DNA of 64,000 nucleotides from Cristatella mucedo (Eukaryota > Bryozoa > Phylactolaemata > Cristatellidae), in the NCBI GenBank assembly GCA_009760855.2, contig WPIO01000001.1:5602001-5666000 (forward strand). Reading direction: 5' to 3'. Both the position numbers and the translations under genes were made by a program. Under the pieces are notes generated by a model. It had not been told where the DNA came from. It made no database searches and saw only the letters and a list, made by a program, of their open reading frames with translations. Shown one piece after another: positions 9,151 to 22,974 of this stretch. Every line of letters starts with the position of its first letter. Positions within the stretch are counted from its first letter, which is position 1.

Positions 9151-12100
9151 CTTTAACCCACTAAAACCAATGGCACACAGCTGAAAACCCTGTTTGTGGC
9201 CTTCTGATGTCGAGACAGATCAACCAACACAAGTCAGCGACCCACCAAGTCCCATTATAGCGCCAGCGTTGTAAAACAACACTGTATGAATGCAGCGCTA
9301 CATGACCAGTGCTGCATTCCCTTAACACAGCCAGAGTCGCATGCAACTGTTTCGATAGCTCGGGCTCCTTGGGCGATGGTGCAACTGCCTACAGCTGCTT
9401 TAGCAGCAGGGCTCCATTCTTAATGAAGGCTTTAGGGAATTTAGGAATGCTAATTAACAGAGCCCCAAAATTGGTGAGAAGAAGGCCGGCACAGTTCAGC
9501 CCTAGCAGGCAAGTGTCTAAGGAGGGTGACTGCAAAAAATCAGCAGCGAACAGGAAGAAAACCACTAGCATTCAAATGAGGTTAGACCCTAGGGTAAGAT
9601 GGCTGGGTAAATCAATCCTCACAGAGCACTGACTAAACAAGCTTCTCTGGATTGTGATTTTCTGCCACTGCTAGCAGCACGCACGGCTCAGGTGCAGCAG
9701 CAAGTGTTCACTGTTGCTCGGCTACCGGCAACCTGCCCGAAGCAGGCCATCAGATGATCATTTGCTAACGAAGGCAGGCTAAGCAAATCTTGTCACCGGT
9801 CGTGCTTGACCGGGCAGCAAACTGGCGAAGCAGCCGGCTGCCAACTAGAAGATTGAAAGTCAAAAGAGCAGGCTAGCAGCACCATCTTTCCAAAGCAGAC
9901 ACACAAGCTGCTGGTGGCAAGACTTCAGCAAAACAAGCACTGGCACTTTGAGGCATGTGGCATCAACTGCTGAACTGGTGGGGATGATTTAAGCTTACAA
10001 AGACCTCGGTATAGCACCGATTGAATGGCTGTTTTCGAACATAATCAATGCCAGCTATTCACATATGCTGCAGCCAATACAACAACGCCTTCAGATTACC
10101 ACACGTGCAGCCACACAATAATTCCACCAAGTGCCGAAAGACGAATGCAAGCTAGGAAAAATATTTCCTGAACAGGACTGCGTTGATATTGAGAGGCTCA
10201 CTAGTTACTGCACCACACATGAGGCACAATGTGGGCCATCGTATGCAAGTCATTAAATTAAAAGTGTATACTACTGCCTGCATCCTAAATTCGGGTGCAT
10301 ACAGCCAGTCTCTTTTTGGTCCTGCTCCTGTCTTTAGAACACACGTCATCAAGACTGGACAGGGGGAGGGGGTCCAGGATGGATGGAAAACCGACGATGA
10401 TGTTGAGCAAGGTCGGCTCCACCTCTAGGCCCAGACCGATGGAAGCCAGGAGCAAACGACCAATCACATGAGTCATCAAGGGCCTGCCTTCACTATTGCC
10501 TTGGAAAGAATTTCGGATGATCGATAGCCACAAGCATCAATGAACTGGAATCCCTGATTGTGGGACATTAGCTTTTGGGAACCGAATTTTGAGGCCGTGG
10601 AGGAAGCAACAGTGGTGGAGGAAAAGCCAGCCAATGAGTTTAAATTGCAAGCCGTAAGCTTCAAGCCGGTAAGCATAAGCGGTAAGCCGTCGACAAGTTT
10701 GTGGTACGTGATTCTATTGGCCTGACAAAAAACAGATTTTCATTGAAAGCAGAGTAATGTCAATGGCCGAGGTCAGACCAAGGCATAGATATGCACAGGG
10801 TCGGTTTTCGAGCATCGACGACTTTCTATTCCGAGGGCAGAGCTAGTAGGACTTCCTACAAGAGGGCAAAGGTAAAGGCAGGAACAAATAGAGATCGACC
10901 GAGTGGATGTAGAACCGGCCATGTGGCTTCATCACAAACAGCGGCCCTGAAACAGCGCGCCACGACAGGTCACGGCCACAGCCTCGCTCCTGCTCCCTTT
11001 GCCACCGGTCGCGAGAGGGCTTGCTCAGCTTCCTCATCCCCTGCCTCCCCCCAAAACCGCCCAGCAGCCTCGAGAGCTGGCACAACGACGACAAAAGACC
11101 AAGCAGGAAAGACAATCGAGTTAAGTACCACGGGGTGCTCTCTCAATCACAAGCTGCTCCAAAGAGCTGCACCAAAGAGCAGCAAACTAACCACTAGGGC
11201 TGCAGCTGGTACTCACCTGCTCGGGGTAGCCAAGCTATCGCCAGGCGGCTTCGGCATCGAGGCCATTTCCCTTTAAAAAGACAACACATTAACTTGACAA
11301 AGCCCTGCCTCCGCGAGTAAACAAGCACAGATGGGCATCGGACAGGGATCCACCACGGTGTGGGCAGATAGAAAGAAAGGCGTGCAGCACATAGCAGGCA
11401 GGCTGCATGCAGACAGATATAGTTCGTCGCCGGCACCAGCCTCGAGGCACCGGCCGACCGACCGAGTCACACAGCACGCCCGAGCCCAAAGTCCAGGGGT
11501 CTCATTCTGGGTCGACTCTTTCGGGCAGGGCCACCAGCTGCTGCTGTCCCACACCCACAGCGGCCAGCCACCGGCTGCTGCTGCTTCTTGCTTGCTGCCA
11601 GTCAGGCCTGCCAGACTCACTGCCCTACGTCGGTCGTGTCTGACTGCCGTGTAACCTCAGCTGCTGCTGCACCCGAGGAGATCGAGCAAGGTCAGAGCAC
11701 GCCCACGGCTGACCTTGCCACTATGGCCTCACCTGTGACCTCTTGCCCTGCAAGGCAGGCCGTCGAGGCTGGACGCTGGCCACCCGATGCTGCAGATAGC
11801 CTCGGCACAGCCCTGCCAGGAATCGAATGCTGGTCGAAAGGTGGGACTGCGGTGTCGAGCCCTGGGCAGCCGTCACCGGCTTCAACAGGCAGCTCCGGGT
11901 CGCAGGCAGCCTCGGCGGGCGGCAGGACGAGTAGCAGGCACAAGAGCTTCCGGCACGTACATCTGAGCCACCGGCCACGGCAGCAGCAGCAGCCGGCAGA
12001 TGCCAAGCTGGGCAGGCGATCGGGAGCAGGGACAGCACCGCTGCCAGCCAGCTTCGGAGCTTGCACGGCAAAGCCGTTGACGGCCCACCCACCCCCCTTG

Positions 12101-12895
12101 GTGCCCCGGGTTAATGCTTTTATCAAACCACTTGCTCGGCTATCTGCTTTTTCGGCCCCATGCCACTGACAGACAGCAAACAGCACCGAGCTGATTTGGA
12201 CAACCTCCATCAATGGCAGCCACGCCCTCCAGGCCTTCTGAAGCTTATAAGCCCGAATCGTTGGCATTCCCACGGGCATAGCCCCATTGACATCGACCTG
12301 CCGGAGGTGCAGGGCAGGACGAGGCATGTGATTAGGCACACCCCATCCGATGTAGCCCCCCCCCACCACCCAAGTATCTGGTGGCAAGCCGGATGGTAAA
12401 GCCCTAGCCATCGTACCTCGACCGAAGGAAAGTGAGATTCCTCGCCGTGTGCAGTATTGCTTGCCATGCAAGGGACTAACGACCAGCTTTGCAGTTTTCA
12501 GCAGCCCCAGCGGCAGATGCCTTGGCCCAGCATCCCACACAAGAATGAAGCAAAAGTCGACCGACTAAACAGCCTCAGCTATGCAGTGGCAGAACAGATA
12601 GCCTTGGCGGCTACCATGCCCGCACCGCATGCTTCAGCTGGGCGATTAGAGAGAACAGCTCGCCGGAGACCTTGAGCCCGCGACCCGGGTCGCAAAGTGC
12701 GATCTCCATAAGCCAGGAACCAGCCTGAGTCAAGACGATGGCTCTGCAGTCGGCAACGAATTACCACCGGGTCCTCCTGTGCAGACGTTGGCACGCGAGC
12801 TGCTGCTACCAGCTGCTGCTGGACGTGCCGGGGCTAGTAGCGCAGCGTCAGCGGCGACTGCTCTCGGTTGCACCGCGGCAGAGCACCGAAGCGGC

Positions 12896-12897
<2 letters not shown>

Positions 12898-12932
<35 letters not shown>
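12898..12932. repeat. (CAG)n/(CTG)n, about 12 units, 29 nt from w31 donor
   Basis: An uninterrupted CAG run on the plus strand, (CTG)n in the transcript, beginning about 29 nt inside the intron after exon w31. Confidence 0.95.
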
Positions 12933-12960
12933 CTGCCAGCGGCGGCACCAGTCAGCTCAC

Positions 12961-13276
12961 CTGGCCGAGCGAAGCTGGCGACGGCTGGACATGCCGCCGA
13001 GCTGCTCCGACAGGCGGTCGAGTTGCTGCTGCAGCTGCGACGCATCGTCGGCGGCGTAGGCCTGGGCGGCAGCACGGCTCGCCTGCGCCAGCTCGCCGTG
13101 CCGCTCCTGCCATCGGCTCATCTCGGACGGCAGGGCGGCCGCGCCGGGCAGCGTAGCACGCAGCTCGTCGGCCTGCGCCCGCAGGTGTCGGCTGTCGGCG
13201 AGCATCCGCTCCAGCTCGGCCTGGCGGGCCAGCGTGAGGCCGCGCGCGACGTCCAGCCGCTGCTGCAGGGCCGACG
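12961..13276 (-). CDS. DMD: Dystrophin exon w31: R20 helix C plus one repeat (R21/R22-like)
   Basis: 316 nt, acceptor GCTTTGCAG, donor GTGAGC, phase 1 to 2. Very GC-rich. ALQQRLDVARGLTLARQAEL, SRWQERHGELAQASRAAAQA and LQQQLDRLSEQLGGMSSRRQ follow one another. Human dystrophin has two full repeats here; this exon supplies about one, then joins directly to the R23-like exon. Confidence 0.9.
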
Positions 13277-14643
13277 CTGCAAAGCAACGCCCGGCATCGT
13301 ATGCGCGGGCGATCGCCACCTCTGCCAGTCGCACGGGCGGCCGGCGGGCTTCGGCGCTGCTCTGTGCGCTGCGCTGGGCGCAGATCAGAATGGCACACAA
13401 GCGACGCTGCGCGCCGAGAAGCTGCAAACGAAGCCGTGCTCGAGGATTTTGCACAGGCTTTACTTTCACTGGTCGGGTGAGCAGTCGTGCCAGACGGACA
13501 GACTATACTGCTCGGTTTAGGTTGGCCAGGTCACAACCTGCACGATCAGTCACCACACGAGGACGTGGTAGGGCAATGGTGGCACATCCAAGACTGACAT
13601 CGTCACCGCAGCAGGAAGATCGATGGCAACGGGAATTAACAGACGTGACGCTAACTAAGGCATCCAGAAGATTTTTGCTACTCCAGGGCTGCCCTGACCT
13701 ATGAGATCTGCAGTTACACACAAAAATATTACAGCTAATGCATTGTGGTAAAATGCATTCACAAGTTCCTCTCAAGACATTTTCGCAACCGAAGCGCAGA
13801 GAAATGCATCAATTGGCAGAATTGGAAAGTGACACGTTCAGTAATACGATGTCAGGTGAGGGTTGGATGATGCAACAAGGATAGAGCGATGAAGCGGTCG
13901 AAATCGAAGCACAGATCGAGATGGGTGAGCCATTATCAGCTGATCAGCCAGGCCAAAATGCACTACTGGAGCATGGTATCAAAATTTGCAAAGTCTAAGA
14001 GAATCAACATAACCAACACCCACCTGAGCAAGTAACCCCAAACATTACATGCTGTATCAGGCAGCCCCGCTCGGCTCACCATTCGGAGTTAGCAGGGTAA
14101 CAAGACGTGCACCCATGTTTAGACAAGTCATGCCAGCAGGCAATGCTCTTAATAGTAATAAGCCACTGATGATATCAAGCCTAACCGGCAAAAAACTAAA
14201 AAAGTAGCAAAGTCGCCATGGGAGGGCAGCAAAAGCTACATATGACACGCCAAGATGCTTTTTACAAGAAGCTTTCGGCTCAAGTATCCATATAGCTCAA
14301 CGGCACAGCTGGGCAGGATTTGGAACCGATCATAAGCCATAGTACAGCATAGAGTGCGAAGACAAGCCAATACCTAGCTAGGGACACGAAGTCATCAAGG
14401 TCTTGGGAACGACAGAAAAAAGTGACTAATAACAAGCAGAAACCAAAAGAGGAAAATGGATGGAGAGAGAGAGAGAGAGTGCAAGCACAAGAATATAGAG
14501 GCAGTGGGAGACAGCGGAGAAGCAAGGGGGGCGGAGGGAGAGAGAGAGAGAGAGAGAGGGAGGGAGGAGAGAGGGAGAGAGAGGAGACAGAAACATGAGG
14601 AGGGGGAGAGGGGTAGAGAGAGAAGCTGCAATTGAAAGAGTAG

Positions 14644-14716
<73 letters not shown>

Positions 14717-15799
14717 ACATAAACAAACAGACCAGGAGGAAAGGGTCAGGACATAGAGAGGCAAACAGACAGCAAGTCTGAAGCAACAGAGACACCGAGG
14801 GGAGAAGGTGAGTGTGGACAGAGACGGTTAGAAAAGAAGAGACAAAAGAACTGGCTGACACGTAACTCTAAGACTACCTTAATGCAGTAAAGCACACTCC
14901 TACCTCTCACGTGTACTGTCTAATGAGAGAATTCCAATGAAGGCCTGACTGCTGCTATGAGCATAGAAAAGAATTGACTGCCGGCAGCAGCAGGATCACC
15001 TCTGACGATGCGCTCAGATCGTGCGCAGACATCACGTGTGGGGGGAGGCAGAGTATACTCAGCACCCAGACTGGCTCATATGGCTCAACTTCTGCTCTAT
15101 CGCCCCACAGCAGCCATTGGATGGCCAATGACAGCACAAAGAATGAAAGAGCCATTAGCCGGAACTCTTCAAACTGTGCTCAGAGTGGGCCACCTCTTGC
15201 AGGTCAATAAAAACTTGATTAAGGCTACGCAACCGAGCTGCTCAGTCAGCCGACATGCCAGCAATTACCGCCAGGCCCCAGCTGCTTGTCGTCTTGAGCA
15301 GGAGCCCCAGGAGAGAACACCCAATACACGGCTACACCCAGATATGATTTAAAAAATTATGCATGCTGTTGCGAACCAAAAGCTCAGAATTTGCTGCTCA
15401 GGCAAAAGTTTTTCGATATTCTGTACTGCTGACCAGTCAGCTGGCAAAATGCCGTGGGTCTCGCCTGTGGTGTATGCCATAGGGGTTCTCATTCTGAGAT
15501 CATGGCTCATAAAACTGACCTTTTTTTAATACAAAAACAGCACATTGCTGGCATGATTACAATCAGCACAAGTCATTGCACCTGTACATAAACATGCAGG
15601 CATGTAAAGGAGAATGAAAGGAAAATGCACATTCACCAGCGAGTGCTGTGCTATCTAGAGCACCACGAAGTCAGAACCGTTGGGAAAATTAGGGTGGCTG
15701 ATCAGCAGCTGCAACCTTTTAATCCTCAAGCCATGCAAAACTGAAAGTGGCAGCACAGTCAAGTAATCATGGCAGCCATCGTGCAGGAATACAACAAAC
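13277..15799. other. Intron w30/w31
   Basis: 2.5 kb. A purine-rich block at 14450-14870 with its pure GA core is the only clear element. I saw no transposon or extra exon. Confidence 0.75.
14649..14714. repeat. (GA)n microsatellite
   Basis: 66 bp pure GA inside a wider purine-rich stretch (about 14450-14870) that includes GAGAG and GGGAG runs. Confidence 0.95.
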
Positions 15800-15878
15800 C
15801 TTTGTCAACCGATAGGCTGTTGCCACTGACGAGAGTCTGCAGCTGCTGCGATATCTCCTGCAACTGGCCCAGAGCTCC
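15800..15878 (-). CDS. DMD: Dystrophin exon w30: repeat like R20, helix B
   Basis: 79 nt, acceptor TGTTGACAG, donor GTTTGT (weak), phase 0 to 1. Encodes GALGQLQEISQQLQTLVSGN. It is supported by phase agreement with both neighbours and by its position between R20 helix A and helix C. Confidence 0.8.
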
Positions 15879-17046
<1,168 letters not shown>

Positions 17047-17284
17047 CTTGACCTTGGATTGTGCGCCCACGATGTCGTCAAGGTTGCCGACGATAACCCG
17101 AATGCTCTTGACCAGCTGCTCGACTCCCTCTAAGCGTGTCACGACGAGAGCCGAGACCCGCTGCGCCAGCCATGGGCTGTCAATGCCAGATGTCTGGGCA
17201 CCGCCGCTGGCGTGCAACAGCGACTCCACCCGAGGTGGCGGTAGCGGGCCCTCTTCCGTGAGCGGCAAGCCGGAGTACGAGGCC

Positions 17285-17322
<38 letters not shown>

Positions 17323-17435
17323 CTGCTGTGAATAGCCGACGGCAAGAGCCGATGAGGACATCACAGGCGCAGCGACGGCCATCTCCATCAGTGCTGACTG
17401 CCTCGGTGTCTCCACGATGTCATCCTGACAGGCAG
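17047..17435 (-). CDS. DMD: Dystrophin exon w29: hinge-3-like linker with polyalanine, start of repeat like R20
   Basis: 389 nt, acceptor CCTCTGCAG, donor GTAAGG, phase 1 to 0. The first ~100 residues are linker, including a run of about 12 Ala coded by a pure (GCT)n tract at 17286-17321. The end, VEQLVKSIRVIVGNLDDIVG, matches human LDQVIKSQRVMVGDLEDINE and fixes the register at R20. Confidence 0.95.
17286..17321 (-). repeat. Coding (GCT)n, polyalanine in w29
   Basis: Twelve CAG units on the plus strand are GCT codons on the coding strand and give a pure alanine run in the hinge-3-like linker. Identical codons suggest a length-variable tract. Confidence 0.95.
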
Positions 17436-19828
17436 CTGCAGAGGATACCGTACTTAAGGCTGCGCATGACCACTCGACCGATGCTGAGCACGAAAGACGC
17501 GCAGCAGCACGAACAGCAGCAGCACGCACAGAAATGAAGCAAAGGCCCTCTACCCACGGCCATTCACTCAAGCTGGCTCCAGACTGGCAGCAGTCGAGCA
17601 AAACAATGCACCGACCGTACAATAACTCGCAAAGTAACCGAGGCTGCACAGAGTGGTCAAGCCCCTTTGTGCAGACAGCTGCTGCTGCAGCTTTCTACTA
17701 CAGCTGCTTGGCCAATACAAAAGCCTCGAGACATTTGACTTCAGGCCACTGAAGCCGACCCCCATAACTTAGTGAGAGCCAACATGCTACTGTTGCTACA
17801 ACTGTTGCAGCTAGGTAGCCAGTTGAAGTCGGTTGAGCTAGTGCAAGGTCCAAGTTTCCGAAAAATCGTTAAACTATAGCTGGCACACAGCAGAATTGGT
17901 TGAGGGGCCGTGATCCAAAAGCAAATCCGGCAGCTAATTGCAGTAATCTGGTGGCAGGAGGAGGAGGAGGAAGCAGCACTCACAAGCAGCAGGAGCAAGC
18001 AGCAGCAGCAGAGCACGCGAGTGTAGATGGCACAACAGGACAGATGCAGAGCGGCAGCCAAAGACAGGGTGGCACGTGGCCTCCGTGACCTTTATCTGAG
18101 AGGACAACTTATAAGACCTCTCTCCGAGGCACTTCCAATGTCACTCTGCTTGCCTTGCTTTACCACGTGGACACTACTTTGTCTTTCATGGACCCTTGCA
18201 AAAGTTGAAACCAATGGCCAGGGACCAGGCAACTGCAGGGTCAGCTGCATAGCAACGCCAACACCGAGTTCAGCAGGCCACTGGAACTCGGCTTGCTCCA
18301 GGCCACATTACCTCCAGACTAAATACAAGCCACAATGCTACTGGCAATGATCGCCAAGTCTGCAAGAACAGCGAGGAAGGAAGTGGCTACAGCGAGTGCG
18401 CCAACTCCAACACATCTGGCAAAGGAGCGTGAGAGCTGGCATAACGGCGTTGTCTACCTCGAGTCCCTCGGATCACACCCCCTCCCATCGCAGGGGCAGG
18501 CAGCTATACACAGAAGCTATACGCTAAGAGTGACCGAGTCCGCGTAGATGTGCGCACATGCTCTGGAGGATGCATGCACGATCGCAAAGCCAAGGGCATG
18601 AAAAAAGAAACAAAAAACGTTAACAGCAGAGTGGCAGTCTGGAGAGACCGAGAGCTAGATCCCACACACTGCTGCTCAGGGGGCAGCACACGGCAGCCCT
18701 GCGACCAGCAGTAGCAGGTGCCCCACCCCCTGCTTACTCGTGGCAGAGACGTCATTACACTGATGATGGGTAATGGCATCAGAAACTCGGTGCCACGGTC
18801 AGCTGGAGCAAGTTTTAATTAGTGGTGGGCGCCACAGCGCTGCACACACAGCAGAGCTGCCAGCACAGGGCTCCGGGCAGTGGACTCACAACCGATACTT
18901 TGAGCAGCTGCAGCTGAAGGTTATGATTACGGTTGCTGGCATGCTCGGTACCTACCCAACGCAAGCGGCCAAGCTGCTCGGTACTACACACGCAGAACAA
19001 ATATGATCGGCTGAACCGTCAGCCGGATTTGCGCAGTGCAAAGACTGTTGAAAGCAGCGAGCTGCTTCGGCACCCCCAAAGCAGCATTCTGGGGCGGCTT
19101 AGCGCCGTGCCTGCAGGAAGGCAAAAGCAGGTGCAGGCAAACGAGGCAGCAGCTGTGCAGCTGGAGGGCAGCAGCAGGCGGCAGCAGCAGAGTGAGTAGC
19201 AGCAGCAGGCACGCGGCCGAGGGCTCTAGGTGCAGCCACGAAAAAAATGCACACGGAACATTAATTAAATACCCCCCCCCCCCCCCCCGTGCAAGTAGCC
19301 AGGGCTCGAGAAAAGTGCCGAGAAACCGCGAGTGCCTGCTGCGTGCACGAGTGCTTTTGTTCTGCAGAGGTCAGCCAATGAGTGAGAGGCTGCAATGAAG
19401 TCACCATCTTACCTTTGCTAACCAAGACACCTGGGATAAAAGGAGACACCGATTTTAACAACCTCGTGATAAAAAAGGAGCAACGACTTGGTAGGGTTTG
19501 TACGCTCTGCCAGAATCTTGGCTTCGATATGGCAAGAAGTACAGGGGAGCTAGGTCAAAAAGAAGCCTGTTGCACAAGGCAGCACTCAATCGTAGTCAGT
19601 GAACACCAGCAGCAGCAGCAGAAGAAGGATGGAAGAACAATCAGACAGAGTTAATCTGGGCTGCACGTGAGCCAACGGCAGCAACAAAAACAACGAAAAA
19701 CAAGTAGCAGCAGTCAACTGCCAGACAAAAAACGCTTGACATGACAAAGAGCCCTAGCAGGAGCAGCTCGCAGCTCGCTGGTGGATCCTTCTCCTTGGGC
19801 GGAGGGGGCACATGCCTCGCCCTCTCAC
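17436..19828. other. Intron w28/w29
   Basis: 2.4 kb, rich in short CAG/GCA clusters, with a 17-base C run at 19272-19288. No transposon or extra exon recognised. Confidence 0.7.
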
Positions 19829-20078
19829 CGTTGGCTAATGTTTCCTCGATGCTTGAGTTGGAGCTTCGGAAGCCACTGCCGCCGGGTTGCTGCTGCAGGT
19901 GCAGCCGCAGCCTGGTGGACTGCTGGGCGAGCGCATGAAAGCGAGCCTCTACATCCGAGGGAATGGCCTGACGACGCCTCTTGAGGGCCACGATCAGCTC
20001 GCGATATTGTGTACTCAGCACCTCTATAGACGGCACTGACTGGCGTCGTTCGTCAGGCGCCTCTAGCTCCAACCGTGC
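19829..20078 (-). CDS. DMD: Dystrophin exon w28: repeat like R19, helices B-C, into hinge 3
   Basis: 250 nt, acceptor ATGCTGCAG, donor GTGAGA, phase 0 to 1. IEVLSTQYRELIVALKRRRQ and FHALAQQSTRLRLHLQQQPG give way to a Gly/Ser-rich tail (GGSGFRSSNSSIEETLAN) where human dystrophin enters hinge 3. Confidence 0.92.
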
Positions 20079-20684
20079 CTGCAGCATCAGACCCTCTTGT
20101 GAGCAACGCTGGCCAGTGTAGAAAAGCAAGCTCAAAGCCAATGGACTCATGCAAGCGGCAACACACGGCGACCAAAACGAGCTGCACGATGACGAGAATG
20201 CTCACGTGCCTCGCGCACTGCACAGCCGAGGACTTATTGGTCTGGGGGGTGTGTGCATAGGCGGTCCCATCGATTGCTGCCATCGATTTGAATTTCTCGG
20301 TCCGAGCAGCAGTTTAGCCGCTGAAATAACACTCATTATTTAACAACGCGAGCAAATTTTCAAGCCATTTGAGAGAGGCTTGGGGGGGGGGGTAGCAGAA
20401 GTATTACAAAGTTGAAATGGGCCCACACGCCATTTTTTACAATCTTGCTTTGAACTGGAGACCAGGTCCACTTCCAAAGGCTACAAAAACAGTTTCGATG
20501 AGCCCTGATCGTGTATTGAAATATGCAAGACCTGCTATAATGGCATGGTAGGCTCAAGATTTAAATTACTAAGCATGGCTTGAGCAGTCCACATCGGATG
20601 GTGCCTTCTACCTCTAGTAAACGTGCCTCCCGATTCCATCTGCTCGGAATATTCTTTCTTTTTATGCTTAAATAAATAAACAAA

Positions 20685-20854
20685 TCCCAGCTGATTAAAC
20701 AGCCTCTTTTTGTATAGCGACAGAAGAGCCTTTACGGCTATCACCACTGCTTGCAGTGGCGATAAAGGATCGCCCACCGCAGGAATCGAACCCACGACCT
20801 TGGGATCGAGGTCGTGAAAGCAACCGCCTTACCTAGTGTGTCATCACGGCTCAC
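20685..20854 (-). mobile_element. tRNA-derived SINE-A copy
   Basis: Minus strand: GTGAGCCGTGATGACACACT, a CGACCTCGATCCCAAGGTCG stem-loop and a near-consensus B box (GGTTCGATTCC). The shared body and an A/T-rich tail follow. Sense to the gene. Confidence 0.9.
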
Positions 20855-21403
20855 CGCTTGCTCTCATCATACAAATGTGCCGAGAATACTTTCGAGTAAG
20901 TCTATCTGACTTTTATTTTCTACCTTAAATCCAGCTTCCAACGTAAGTTAACCTAGTAGTATTGCACTTGTGGAAGGCCACGACTTCCGGAATTATTGCC
21001 TGCCATACAAGCTGAAAGAGCACAGATGACTTGCTGAACTTAGTGACTGCTACTTTCTGCCTTATGGCAACAACACCATCCAAAACCTCAGCATGGCTAG
21101 CAGGATGGGGCCGGGAGATCTCTGAGGTCTAAGCTTCCTTCTAGAGGCGAGACCCTTCGGCTTTTCCAGACAGCATGCTTGACTAAAAAAAATGATTTTT
21201 AGGCCGAGTACCCATACCATAGACAGCACGCTACTTTTCGCTTCGGGAGAAGGGAAGGCATAATCACACCGAACACATTCAGAACCCGACACCACATACG
21301 GTAGTTGATACTTGACGGTAGTTGATACTTGATGCACAATGCCAACAACGAAGCCACTCCCAAAACAGTATCAACTATTAAGAAAAGCTAAGCAGTGTGT
21401 TCT

Positions 21404-21539
<136 letters not shown>

Positions 21540-21686
21540 CCTCCCGATTGCTCGACAGTGCACACCGAGATGTTTGGAAGCTGATGAAGCTGCAGTTAGA
21601 CAGAGACTTTCTGATTGGAGGAAGAGACGAAGGCAGGCTTAGTATTTTGCTCGTGTCGACCAGGCTATGCTAAGAAGGAGAGAGAA

Positions 21687-21920
<234 letters not shown>

Positions 21921-22228
21921 TTACAAGGGCCAATGGGCCAATTAAAGTAAACGTGCTGGCTGTAGCCAGAAACTAAATGAAATCCGTCTGTAACTACGAG
22001 TATTTTCCTTAGGCTTACTCTGAAAACCAGCTCCTGTGCTATAGAGCTTGTGCATTTAGGAGGCAGACTTGGTACTCCATTCAGAAGACAAAGGGCAATT
22101 GATTGAAAAAACTCGAAGCAAGCTAGGTAAGCATATCACATCACGAACGGAATATAACTATACTTGTACAGACATTGTACCAATTTGAAACTTTCTGACC
22201 GCAATGTCTACTCAATATGACTCATCAC

Positions 22229-22390
22229 CTCTGCTGTCGGCAGCACCGATTGCAGTGCTGCACCATTGTTGACCGCAGCTGTGGCTGACATCAGCCAGGC
22301 ATACAGAGTAGCCATTTCCTCACTAAACAGCTTAACAGACGAGGCAACGTCGCACAGCCTCTGCTGCCTGCTTCTCAGATCCCGATGCAC
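22229..22390 (-). CDS. DMD: Dystrophin exon w27: repeat like R19, helix A
   Basis: 162 nt (54 codons), acceptor CCTTGCAG, donor GTGATG, phase 0/0. KLFSEEMATLYAWLMSATAA corresponds to human LEDLEEQLNHLLLWLSPIRN. Only 107 nt of intron separate it from w26, one of the shortest introns in the window. Confidence 0.93.
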
Positions 22391-22497
22391 CTGCAAGGAA
22401 AGGATTGATTGAAATTTTAGGATTGATGCTAAACAAAAACCTGCCTACATGGGTAGGCGTTCGCAATGCCGCACTCCAACCAGCGTGACACCCTTAC

Positions 22498-22662
22498 TGT
22501 CTGCCATTTGTCACTTATTTCTATAAGATCAGCTTCGATACGCTGCACGTCGCTAACGTCAAGACTGCTCGTCAGCTGAGGCCTCTGCTGTAGCAAGTTC
22601 CGCAGCTGTGAAACAGCTGCTCCCAGTTGGCTAGCTTTAGCTGGAAGCTCGACTAGCCTTGC
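22498..22662 (-). CDS. DMD: Dystrophin exon w26: repeat like R18, helices B-C
   Basis: 165 nt (55 codons), acceptor ATTTGCAG, donor GTAAGG, phase 0/0. ARLVELPAKASQLGAAVSQL aligns with human LLVEELPLRQGILKQLNETG, and ADLIEISDKWQT with NKLKQTNLQWIK. Confidence 0.95.
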
Positions 22663-22974
22663 CTGCAAATCCGACCAAGAAATCGATAAGATTAAAGTTG
22701 TACCCAAATTATGGAAACCCAAACTTCCTTCTCGGGTGCACTGTGCTACTGCATAGAGCACTCGAGGAGAGTTGGATTAAGCAAGTAAAGGTAGACAAAT
22801 TAGCACTAGATAAGATGGCTGCTTAAGAATGATCTGTAACACACAGCAGTAATACAGCACAGCATAAAGGATTGGTATGCTGCCAAAACCCTCCAAAAGT
22901 CTAGTAATGCTAGCAGAAAAACCATGAATGTGAGAAGAAGAAGAAGAAAGTGGGTGAAGTGGCATTCGGTATGG

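Larger units (their letters stand above)
8136..12960. other. Intron w31/w32
   Basis: 4.8 kb. Contains SINE-A (8505-8685), a pyrimidine-rich stretch (8740-9150), unremarkable sequence to about 10.9 kb, a GC-rich block (10.9-12.2 kb) and a CAG/CTG repeat at its 5' end as transcribed. One vertebrate repeat that would be expected around here was not found. Confidence 0.75.

Noticed and set aside
8701-9184. Ser/Leu/Phe-rich ORFs resembling membrane proteins
   Set aside because: All three frames of a pyrimidine-rich low-complexity tract are open; no start context, splice sites or conservation visible.
11217-11270. Possible 54-nt exon between w31 and w32 (strong GTGAGT donor)
   Set aside because: It fits phase 2 at both ends, but w31 and w32 already join perfectly in phase and in homology, and its sequence is not rod-like.
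12160-12260. Minus-strand KLQKAWRAWLPLMEVVQ as a missing spectrin repeat
   Set aside because: Trp spacing is suggestive, but there is no matching splice-site pair and no helix B or C nearby.
12738-13520. 260-codon plus-strand ORF
   Set aside because: Antisense shadow of exon w31 and the adjoining CAG repeat; poly-Ala/Gln composition only.
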